NCBI GenBank assembly: GCA_009784555.1
Contig: WRBO01000014.1
Coordinates: 1-32,671, forward strand
Length of the DNA: 32,671 bases
Reading direction: 5' to 3'
Origin: Bacillota bacterium
Lineage (GTDB): Bacteria; Bacillota; Clostridia; Christensenellales; UBA1242
A program made the position numbers and the translations under genes. Shown in pieces: positions 21,001-24,674 of the stretch (its first letter is position 1; each line of letters opens with the position of its first letter). The notes below the pieces were generated by a model. The model was not told the origin of the DNA, made no database searches, and saw nothing but the letters and a program-made list of their open reading frames with translations.

Positions 21001-21961
21001 CCTCGTCATCGCAATGATTGATGCAATCGCGGACTATGCCGACATCATGGACGCTGACCTTGCGGGCATCCGCGCCGCGTTCAACGCTCTAACACCTGCA
21101 CAACGCGCTCTGGTCACAAACCTCGCTGACCTTGTCGCGGCCGAAGAAAACGTCAAGGAACTCTATGACCAGGCCGCCGCTGACATCGTCATCGCCCTCA
21201 TCGATGGTATTGCTGACTACGCAAACATCACCGATGCTGACTTGGTTGCCATCCGTGCCGCATTTGATGCGCTGACGGACGCACAACGCGCCCTGGTTGC
21301 GAACATAGATGACCTATACGCGGCCGAGGAACTGTACTACGACACAACCCGCGCAAATGCCGTACTGAACCTGATTATGGCTCTGGACCGCAACGACTTG
21401 ACCATCGCCGACCTTGACGACATTCTGGCCGCTCGCGCCGCGTTCGATGCACTGACCACTGAACAACTTGAACTCATTGACGCAACCATGCTTCTGGGCA
21501 TCCTTGCAACCGCCGAACAATACGTCCAAGACTTGTACGACACGGCCGCCGCTGACATCGTCATCGCTATGATTGATGACATTCTGGATGCTGACGATGA
21601 CGACTTCTTGGACGCCGTTGTCGCCGTCCGCGCCGCCTTTGACGCACTAACCGACGACCAACAGGCCCTGGTTACAAACATCGACCTGCTCATCGCAATA
21701 GAAGAAACTATCGAGGAACTCAACCACGCCCTCGCCGTCGCACTTATGATTGCCGACCTTGAACGCGTTCTGACGGCCGACGATGTGGACGAAGTTCTTG
21801 CCGCCCGTGCCGCATTCGATGCACTGAACCAACTGCAAATCGACTTCCTCATCGACCTTGACCTGTTCGATTTATTAGAGGCAACTTTGATTGACGCCGA
21901 AGAACAAATTGCCGACTACATCGATGACAACGGGGACGACGATGACGGGGACGACGACTAA
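9023..21961 (+). CDS. Giant exported InlB B-repeat / leucine-rich-repeat surface protein, 4312 residues
   Basis: Probable cell-surface adhesin or scaffold; no specific ligand is recognisable. Order of parts: basic start MATAKQVRRR and a hydrophobic segment (about 13-31) for export or anchoring. Next is a long array of InlB B-type (Listeria-Bacteroides) repeats, residues about 33-2728. These show the GY-x-F-x-GW motif (GYVFMGWM about 69, GYNFTGWM about 619, GYNFLGWL about 2672) and closing x-A-x-W strands (IVAQWAPR, MVAVWVPH). BspA-like leucine-rich repeats follow at about 2927-3156 and 3443-3800, separated by another B-repeat (GYAFIGWK). Seven helical repeats at about 3846-4300 carry the motif AARAAFDALT. 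The tail is almost only Asp. I see no LPxTG, SLH, dockerin or choline-binding module. Lysine is almost absent (about ten) and cysteine is absent. GAGGAG at 9011-9016 supports the ATG. Confidence 0.92.
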   Translation: MATAKQVRRRTMVGLLLVAIIAVGLVGYIALGRTYTVSFNTRGAEYVRSISVSPRHHQNLDDVIPINPGYVFMGWMPTETSYGTYVSNTSELGSTTTLFAHWVPENFLARLYVDGINYRNINLIAGQHLGHLPNEDWFIEVDSRMAFSQFLGWEFFDILGNRSELRWTDEFEGPRMWVLHSNLTWDQMTQQYVPERSHAITPAEPFRPELYDMTFNAIVQWRDVALVFEGGATQPITALQFNDEIAMPRFVNTMQPNFAGWRMTRVNNDLHTMGTDNLTGSITSIVKPGHTSGYAGTVRDLRNLNEMFTRIYSEFEVLNIDSLLYYVSRPLAGFPTTRAIHFEPVFWNADRVVDSDDPLYNRSITHSAQFLIRGLDGGLTEIPTTTDGDAHPSTTSIPARLEPGARVVLYRPATVAGRTFRYFQYFDGQGNLIRLDDTAMSWGIYLPGHTDSILHPTHATIFEAVWDIADQITITFDYGRTEFGTGLRFINYIETEQGSTIGTPVENETDVVTSVTQYIGQEIILPSVAMFAMANRSFSHWEDPNGNFVGVAGQIHVVAGDLIDPETGGYTLVARWVDNRANFAFDLNGGRDFAPDVSIMRGTPGQSVNMPEGQPIRYGYNFTGWMLGDTVVGQTVTIQNRRQVIVAQWAPRPVTINLNYTFVENGMVRERPISINVPFDSTIQLRRITTPEFTQSAQLVGWRFTDRLNTRNMDFAPTQSLRIDEAFAVRATGSFDDTDLFTRDNGVINGREIKEGRDFDVTFFGDMGEHVVGDNFHNGTGNVQLRFMTQQWRGGIPGPDGEPGSGRSNTVSRQQIYTMINNTAGETFEHYRRLQITHELTGVLFIPDALAGSMLSNAAGWTSVFNPNTGDFTGGSLGLPSIHHDFTRDGDGNTVNLRLYLWNENMRIYPVWTPREVEVEVVLPPVPNGVDEVTPTIPSTFTGDRREHASLMYEPLFRVATDPIESINPDTGATETRFRFSTWSARFEFRHPTRMVGGERELLHYFERSWTPDRSGTLSATERNWFFSVYNAAPWEYVGDDGTLVGLAFPVTRIVLTRVVQDLTTFVMRVEDSANMHPTRNYFGVATMPFQGNESLPNYSPFGYTDGIGSLFPNIRNEDNMVDFRIGGVLPRPDLGPNEYEEFTPGMRGLQIDNDLRAAAQTRGQRVSHFRTADGQIFFPTNENTPVMEVRLHGGNPAGGIVGPGAGFPNLPIVGHAVEDEHGVIRDHSGNEIDPDNVPAGLLAFINADVLGSVTLQPVFTALYYHVFIYFETDGSNMPTDVRERLMDNPHTESVPNTNYFRVRVPGRFGDAGTPASAPGLNNIVLNTPGFTGAPGSITGPGTLWRDMLQSHFGHFAQLNMPNVGPRVDGTVVPMFALNSNHSFNIGSGTGPGPGYTQLDFNWATGANFNEIHLHLDWRPQQIQARFHWQSSNAIQISPATNIGYFGSNVNLWGDDDFPTSPRRLGYTLEGWTTNSTFDARFGFVGALGGTVHAGDQPGGTPQIGNFYMNPPAFAEVNSTFLNVDLYAAYLGLPMPVQFILVDVDNAAARPTYVHNDAFSTENRFGLADPTEGPDSARNVFTPQNISGMGTGLWALNLPDARFGDQINLDERPTAFHHGVSANIFFQYWYYNTFEAEGSGFVQVPRRIVPTSAGLIFNLNDLSLIDPITNTWRNNPSVFQIHSRFTQGDTPFFAFDTSNAITGRARNNGTVGGTSVWNEEQLGNSVSQMQNGEDGLLRDILNLHVAPGDYFVPMIDRADPTGYTGDYIFHVNDRGTTPTQPGGADDWALPFHVNAERTERVANIDVTDGFNIRTINNPMNLYQTLIYNSNPASGPVVDNRFIRFGYELIGFSAVTNAGHVTDEHIRERYFFSPAFITSVEGAQFSAAMNIPTLTVSNNTLFRHAFIRADGTGMAPSVVLRPIWRAMNVELMMFMGDTTLEHTELTNWPRDVLGMPTSAGQPNWTGFPSQGRLVTTFEDVINLPLLDVAAEDSGYFHTGFRWAETQWYLNNTPGFPIEWNNFRDYFVRPLDTELARRDYNHGLRESWPKIWFEAQWQETFSVTVNFHMAHRDLDTGDMIFTNPNELPSEALETRIVSMAPTRINVGTTANPVWEWKTQLVGSSLFLITEFRLPNLDDLDLDNGPDLYGLTSRGWYSHRGLTDGFRLGAEGDMLRFRNGDRQTAWNNNTPVTFIPGGMGGVVPFETDLYLLYDYARGHIEFRSEGGPGTLVPPPRQNVLQGEEIFFNTQAETSIIRYGRSFLGWRFAGHLTPTTAGTSVVVPYQPYLDWVAANTSSHHSLEFPFPIYTAVNPFTVQFTALPVMVVNETTGELEQLTDGNGDPVYRFQDGAIIIMQAVWHEVLVPIVFHNDASIPGVIQGDFDGVSVLYGTRFLDADVDGNADFLPFLQNNHPIRAGHRFEGWYFTPTAFMPNPVVQNHHDVQLFSAIDPSRNVVDGPNYHHMVDSQVAVNLHARFVPNHFRFNFNANHNDATFPAGNSRPTATETLPAFPGTGFERAYTFGSRIDNLLDIQIVNPMARFVGWSLTTDDVSNVMNPALGVSAVRLGSSNAATSDEFILDVDTAMRAGTPIGTNPDGSLVFEITLHAIWSQEEVMISYIAGAGATGATVAQAAYLFVDGIRHIVGGDNAMTIGANAIDHRTYGVMVVDATGFDRPGYNFLGWLPTQAARVVPGTNPLGRFLGHGTLDRIFFPGEFLPSIRESMTMVAVWVPHGPLTATPTLIASNVSLDGLAENSKSIHSIAAITTPITTAAQIVLVPRGAELARSTIVATNAVHVGLPAPLTRGGESARLAPGAIITAALEWVFINDGLVGFDGPVVGNIITGSVNPHTGAVISAFREYIVAQGNLVLTFMDGSTTNVDTDVPYVFTHRTTKYRFDAYGQTWGILYTAGSTRTLLGFPSARASDAVGTIGPVEMAGVTALAPYAFAYLNSGITTINVTGVQTIPSRAFYNINNVATLRLPNNPDLVIAHDFVAGFNPALASVRFGTTNEEVLELNGDRTIETFEFMGVPSMLVETIDGDISRIIYTLTSADFMTTEVNMDFTTGEVQINEYALWNFVPIQMTELRIGGFTPLLGTQEGLRRAHFFGTAYAYLMASLPHTLQEIFVGENIRELDWTLVASLTLPRGMTIEYDPTASRIRLAGHAGILSVVGGANGFPVFLSTLALANTYQNATASNLARIEGNSRFQTRAKTLTFNSGDSNDEFALGALEFEHMTAWGMPFTFPAPRADFVRPGYAFIGWKLVMNADQIAAGTPPYIIFPRGDTRTLAMTFTNTTMYVQSTATFIAQWRVVYAEFIGLERVSQAFEMFDEIEVNANIGIANAAGDDVTRMSSGHSADMSIHGTRFFMAHTDQGFIGPSGHHYGIVGWTTVARSATFDIDEWMWDNAADATRIMPIHPQHMTPAQRLAWLHILDEDNFVTFYALYGRRSPNIEFVASTMTHDIGTMVINGVAAQRNTTIEFEQNGHMTIPAWGPYIPAGQNAGFLRPVVEVAARGFMMTAGMLTGDIYIGEHVRAIRESAFEETHASSLTFAINETRFDAHRQNPATPSFVIEQNAFARNVVMGGEIIIPSHTEVISQRAFIENHAVTAIGMSSGTPRLTTIGASAFEGSYLIQEFFVLPRTLHTIGLFAFTLTNISAFETENDIDDMAAAAYHFRSGIGAYDGMAMFAVDGHLVIHEESNDRFSLMLYAPGAQDAVFNVGTLWNTLPELTHIGNYAFSRHEWVRSIVLPDAITLGHGVFAYAFSLLHVYVEHENPIGSGGLLTNVTSSMNAFYGLPSVSIRLVTIEDPLVAMPRIFLPLDISNVHNWRIFLAEQMMLDPTYVQVVNAGVGRHPDHVALDMAAAQIVINMITALGPAADLTIGDAAAVAAARDAFDDLTTFQQDHVTNIAFLLAAEMRIMELVLEGIQADVDAVVAMVAALYDRVLTLADEADVIAARAAFDALPEEAGLLVNLAGLDLVITIAEGQIQALHDQAAADLVIAMIDAIADYADIMDADLAGIRAAFNALTPAQRALVTNLADLVAAEENVKELYDQAAADIVIALIDGIADYANITDADLVAIRAAFDALTDAQRALVANIDDLYAAEELYYDTTRANAVLNLIMALDRNDLTIADLDDILAARAAFDALTTEQLELIDATMLLGILATAEQYVQDLYDTAAADIVIAMIDDILDADDDDFLDAVVAVRAAFDALTDDQQALVTNIDLLIAIEETIEELNHALAVALMIADLERVLTADDVDEVLAARAAFDALNQLQIDFLIDLDLFDLLEATLIDAEEQIADYIDDNGDDDDGDDD
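9119..17206 (+). repeat. InlB B-repeat (Flg_new-like) array, protein-level repeat
   Basis: These roughly 2700 residues contain many diverged beta-grasp units of about 70-200 residues. Each unit ends in a strand with a buried Trp: FAHWVP, AIVQWR, FEAVWD, VARWVDN, IVAQWAPR, YPVWTPR, LRPIWRAM, FEAQWQET, IMQAVWHEV, LHAIWSQEE and MVAVWVPH, among about fourteen I could mark. Many units have longer loops than the classic Listeria repeat. The repeats are diverged at the DNA level, so recent duplication is not evident here. Confidence 0.8.
17801..18490 (+). repeat. BspA-like leucine-rich repeat block 1
   Basis: Within the giant protein, residues about 2927-3156 contain LRR_5-type units: VTALAPYAFAYLNSGITTIN, VQTIPSRAFYNINNVATLRL and VIAHDFVAGFNPALASVRF. 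The I/L-x-x-x-A-F pattern is typical of BspA-type repeats found in surface proteins of gut and oral bacteria. Confidence 0.72.
19350..20420 (+). repeat. BspA-like leucine-rich repeat block 2
   Basis: Residues about 3443-3800 of the giant protein. Recognisable units include VRAIRESAFEETHASSLTF, TEVISQRAFIENHAVTAIGM, LTTIGASAFEGSYLIQEFFV, LHTIGLFAFTLTNISAFE and LTHIGNYAFSRHEWVRSIVL. Spacing is about 22-25 residues, with inserts. Confidence 0.78.
20560..21920 (+). repeat. Seven alpha-helical repeats of 60-66 residues (AFDALT repeats)
   Basis: The signature R-x-A-F-D/N-x-L occurs at about 20681, 20880, 21070, 21253, 21435, 21629 and 21806, that is 60-66 residues apart. It is flanked by A-A-A-D-x-V-I-A-x-I and by L-V-T-N-x-x-x-L-x-x-A-E. 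Copies 3, 4 and 6 begin with nearly the same DNA: 21172-21195 and 21544-21567 are identical over 24 bases, and 20989-21012 differs at two. Similar A-Y-D-A-L-T repeats occur in stalks of other Bacillota surface proteins. Their likely role is as a spacer. Confidence 0.8.
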
Positions 21962-22494
21962 TGCAAATCATCTCTGGCAAATACCGCGGTAAAAAATTGA
22001 TGAATATCTTTAACGACACAACGCGCCCGACAACCGGGCGCGTTCGTGAAAATGTATTCAACATAATTGCTGAACGAATACGCGATGCTACTGTGCTCGA
22101 CCCCTTTGCTGGAACTGGGGCAAACGCGGCCGAATGCATTTCCCGTGGCGCGAAAACCGTAATCGTCAACGACAGCAACCCTGTGGCGGTTGATGCGATA
22201 AACAAAAACATGAAATCCATCGGCGGCCCTGCGGCAACTCAAATGGATGCAATTGATTTAATTCACAAACTACGCGACATGAAATTCGATATCGTCTTCC
22301 TCGACCCGCCGTATGACGGCAATATGGGCCCGCGCATCATTGAACTTCTAACAAAATTCGACATGGTTCGCAACGGCGGGGTAATCGTCTTTGAAACGGA
22401 CTCCGCACACGAACCTATCACCTTCGACCACTACAACGTTCGCGAAAAAACATACGGACGCGCAAAAATCTACTTCCTACACAAACCCAATTAA
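21961..22494 (+). CDS. rsmD: 16S rRNA m2G966 methyltransferase RsmD
   Basis: SAM-dependent methyltransferase that modifies G966 of 16S rRNA in the assembled small subunit. The 177-residue product has the diagnostic N terminus MQIISGKYRGKKL and TRPTTGRVRENVFNII. It has the SAM-binding loop VLDPFAGTGANAAECISRGA (about 44-63) and the catalytic DPPY motif in FLDPPYDG. Length is normal (180-190). The ATG at 21961 overlaps the stop of the giant gene (TAATG). A GGGG at 21947-21950 is the only weak ribosome-binding site, so translation is probably coupled to the upstream gene. It overlaps the convergent ylbJ-like gene by 18 bases, with no terminator between them. Confidence 0.94.
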   Translation: MQIISGKYRGKKLMNIFNDTTRPTTGRVRENVFNIIAERIRDATVLDPFAGTGANAAECISRGAKTVIVNDSNPVAVDAINKNMKSIGGPAATQMDAIDLIHKLRDMKFDIVFLDPPYDGNMGPRIIELLTKFDMVRNGGVIVFETDSAHEPITFDHYNVREKTYGRAKIYFLHKPN

Positions 22495-23382
22495 CAACAT
22501 CCCAACCAAAACCGACAAAACGGTGTGCGTAAACTTGAACAACAAATAAAATCGAAATCGCATGCCTAATTTCCCCAAAAACAAAAACCCCTGCATCCCA
22601 ACACACAACCCACCGAACGACAAAAACGCAACCGCCAACAAAAACTGATGGGTCAATGGAATTGCTAGATTTGACGCCTTAAACACACCCGCCGTCATCT
22701 CCAAAAATCCCGACAAAACCGTATCGGCAATATGTGCCAGGGAAAACAACACATCCAACTGATTCCCAACGACAAAGAATATAACAATCAACCCACCAAC
22801 CGACAGGACAGAGGCTATCGCCGACTGCAACGCAACCGAAATAACGGAATCTGGAACCTTCCTCTGAATGACGGCCGCCTGTATGGGGGGATGTTTTTTG
22901 AAAAAGACCAAACCATTCAACAACCCTCCAATAATCGTGGATAATAAAATTATCCACCCCAGCCGTGTGTCACCAAACAAAACTGTACCAACGGTGGCAA
23001 TCACAAAAATCGGCCCGGGGGTGGACGTAAACGTCGCGGTATGAATCGCGCGCTCACGGCTCATCTCGCCGCGCTCGACTAACTCCAACAACATCCGCGA
23101 ACTGGTCGGATACCCCCCCAACAAACTCAATCCCCACACCGCCAACACGGGATTGCGCCTGCCGCTAAAAAATCCAGACACGGTAAGCAGGGAAGTAATA
23201 AAAAAAAACGGGAATAATACGGGCATCACATTGCGGCCGAACAACATGACCCCGCGCCACGATGCGTCAATAAAACCCTCTACATCAACAAAAACCAAGG
23301 CAACAAACCCAAAACTCATAAACGGCCCCAACCACTTTTTCACACCTATGTGTACGATAACATTTGCCAAAAAAGCCGCCAT
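22477..23382 (-). CDS. ylbJ: YlbJ-like nucleoside-recognition (Gate) domain membrane protein
   Basis: Polytopic membrane protein; YlbJ is required for sporulation in B. subtilis and its transport activity is unknown. The 301-residue product has about seven to eight hydrophobic segments. The recognisable stretch is VMPVLFPFFFITSLLTVSGF, then LSLLGGYPTSSRMLLELVERG and FTSTPGPIFVIATVGTVLFG. This matches the YlbJ pattern of P-F-F-I, S-G-Y-P and T-N-x-x-G-P-x-F-I. The start is uncertain: ATG at 23382 gives a family-like N terminus, while ATG at 23409 would add nine residues. Neither has a clear ribosome-binding site. Presence alone does not prove sporulation. It is divergent from the phosphorylase gene and converges on rsmD. 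Confidence 0.75.
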   Translation of the reverse strand: MAAFLANVIVHIGVKKWLGPFMSFGFVALVFVDVEGFIDASWRGVMLFGRNVMPVLFPFFFITSLLTVSGFFSGRRNPVLAVWGLSLLGGYPTSSRMLLELVERGEMSRERAIHTATFTSTPGPIFVIATVGTVLFGDTRLGWIILLSTIIGGLLNGLVFFKKHPPIQAAVIQRKVPDSVISVALQSAIASVLSVGGLIVIFFVVGNQLDVLFSLAHIADTVLSGFLEMTAGVFKASNLAIPLTHQFLLAVAFLSFGGLCVGMQGFLFLGKLGMRFRFYLLFKFTHTVLSVLVGMLLIGFV

Positions 23383-23402
23383 CGTGCTACATTTGGTACC
23401 AA
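23364..23402 (+). promoter_or_regulatory. Possible promoter and palindromic operator between ylbJ and the phosphorylase
   Basis: TTGCCA (23364-23369) and TACATT (23388-23393) are 18 bases apart on the plus strand. A perfect ten-base palindrome TTGGTACCAA (23393-23402) covers the expected start site. It is also just upstream of the minus-strand ylbJ start. Promoter strength is modest by consensus and the operator role is inferred. Confidence 0.35.
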
Positions 23403-23435
23403 CCAACATATTAAAAAAGGACAGAGGTATAAAAC

Positions 23436-24215
23436 ATGTTAAGAAAAAGCGACTTCCCAATCTTGGAATACGATGCGGTATCCGCCCCAATCGTGACCCC
23501 CGACCACTACATTGAAAAGGTCGAAAACTGGCGCAAAATCACGCGCTGTGTTATTACATACTTTTCGGATATTGTGGAACTGCTGGAACGGGCCCAAGTC
23601 ATTAACCAGGTCTTCCGCCTACGAACCGAGGGCTACCGTCCCCGTATCTACGAAATGAAGGTCGGCAACGAATACGTATTCGTCATGGCGGCACCCGTGG
23701 GCGCGCCCCAGGCCGCTCGCATCGTGGAATGTCTGGCTGCAATGGGCGTCAAAAAATTCATGATAAGCGGCGGCGCGGGAACCATCAACGACGATGTGAC
23801 CCGTGACTATGTCCTGGTGCCGGCGGCGGCAACAAGGGACGAGGGGACAAGCTACCATTACCTCCCACCATCACGCGACGTCCAAATGAACCCGCGCGTG
23901 CTTTCCTCAATCGAAAAAACTCTCACGGCCGAGGGTGTTAAATTCGTCAAAATCAAAACCTGGACGACCGACGCTATCTTCCGCGAAACAATTGACAAGG
24001 TCGAATTGCGCAAGGCCGAGGGCTGCTCAACCGTTGAAATGGAATGTTCCGCATTCTACTCGGTCGCGGCGCACCTGGGGTTTCTTTGCGGTCAACTCTT
24101 GTATGCGGGTGATAAATTAACAAAAGAAGGTTGGGATTACCGTGACTGGCACACCCGCGGCGACAAACGCACAATGCTCTTTGACCTTTCGGTCAAATGC
24201 TTGATGAATCTATAG
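23436..24215 (+). CDS. Nucleoside phosphorylase (uridine/purine nucleoside phosphorylase family)
   Basis: Salvage enzyme that splits nucleosides with phosphate into base and ribose-1-phosphate. The 259-residue product belongs to the PNP_UDP_1 fold. It has FVMAAPVGAPQAARIVE near the phosphate site, KKFMISGGAGTIN (the conserved G-x-x-G-x-I-N), VPAAATRDEGTSYHYLPPS, WTTDAIFRET (about 176-185) and STVEMECSAFYSVA (about 199-212). In that last motif the M-E-x-E/C segment contacts ribose. These motifs are closest to uridine phosphorylase, but base specificity cannot be fixed. AGAGG at 23423-23427 is a plausible ribosome-binding site. The gene is divergent from ylbJ, whose Gate domain is also a nucleoside-recognition type, a suggestive pairing. 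Confidence 0.85.
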   Translation: MLRKSDFPILEYDAVSAPIVTPDHYIEKVENWRKITRCVITYFSDIVELLERAQVINQVFRLRTEGYRPRIYEMKVGNEYVFVMAAPVGAPQAARIVECLAAMGVKKFMISGGAGTINDDVTRDYVLVPAAATRDEGTSYHYLPPSRDVQMNPRVLSSIEKTLTAEGVKFVKIKTWTTDAIFRETIDKVELRKAEGCSTVEMECSAFYSVAAHLGFLCGQLLYAGDKLTKEGWDYRDWHTRGDKRTMLFDLSVKCLMNL

Positions 24216-24230
24216 TCTTTGTGTTATACT
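24201..24230 (+). promoter_or_regulatory. Predicted promoter of the DUF1828-like gene
   Basis: TTGATG (24201-24206) and TATACT (24225-24230), spaced 18 bases, have an upstream TGT giving an extended -10. A perfect inverted repeat TTGACC-TTTC-GGTCAA (24181-24196) lies five bases upstream of the -35 inside the phosphorylase coding end and could be an operator. Confidence 0.6.
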
Positions 24231-24267
24231 GTTTGAACAGGAAAGTTATGCACAGGGGAGGCCAAAC

Positions 24268-24636
24268 ATGAATCAACTGGAAGAGGTATTCAAAAAAAGA
24301 ATCCGCGTCGCTGACACGGGTGACGGGCGTTTCGCCATCAGCTTTCCTATGTACAAAATCGAGGGCGGTCTTTACGAAATCTACCTGGTTCCAAACGGCA
24401 TGGGCGGCTACAGCTTAAGTGACGAGGGCGCCACGCTCGAGGAACTGGACAAAATCTTTGAACTGGGCGAACCTGACGTTATCAAAAACTTGGTCGCTAT
24501 CCTGCGCCAATACGGATGTAAAAAGGTCGGTAACGCATTCCAAATCGACTGCACGCCGCGCGACGTCCACATCAAAATGTCATTTCTTATCCAGGCCATT
24601 TCATTCATGCTTAACATGAAAATATTCTACGTATAG
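24268..24636 (+). CDS. DUF1828-domain small protein
   Basis: A 122-residue cytoplasmic protein without signal or membrane segment. The central pattern IEGGLYEIYLVPNGMGGYSL, then SDEGATLEELDKIF, matches the DUF1828 signature, in which a short beta sheet leads into D-x-G-x-T-x-x-x-L. The C-terminal part has IDCTPRDVHIKMSFLIQAIS. No catalytic residues are evident. Function of the family is unknown; relatives occur in prophages and near toxin-antitoxin genes, but nothing mobile is visible here. AGGGGAGG at 24254-24261 is a good ribosome-binding site and the gene has its own promoter. It stands alone between the phosphorylase and folC. Confidence 0.7.
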   Translation: MNQLEEVFKKRIRVADTGDGRFAISFPMYKIEGGLYEIYLVPNGMGGYSLSDEGATLEELDKIFELGEPDVIKNLVAILRQYGCKKVGNAFQIDCTPRDVHIKMSFLIQAISFMLNMKIFYV

Positions 24637-24640
24637 AACA

Positions 24641-24669
24641 TTGCGGACACACTATTAAAATGCTAAACT
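24641..24669 (+). promoter_or_regulatory. Predicted folC promoter, leaderless-type spacing
   Basis: TTGCGG (24641-24646), 17 bases, then an extended -10 TGC-TAAACT (hexamer 24664-24669). The chosen folC ATG at 24675 follows the hexamer after five bases. No ribosome-binding site precedes either candidate ATG. Confidence 0.5.
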
Positions 24670-24674
24670 GGTAC

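Noticed and set aside
9373-21852. Many long open frames antisense to the giant gene
   Set aside because: They mirror the strongly biased codons of the real gene, have no ribosome-binding sites and show no recognisable domains.
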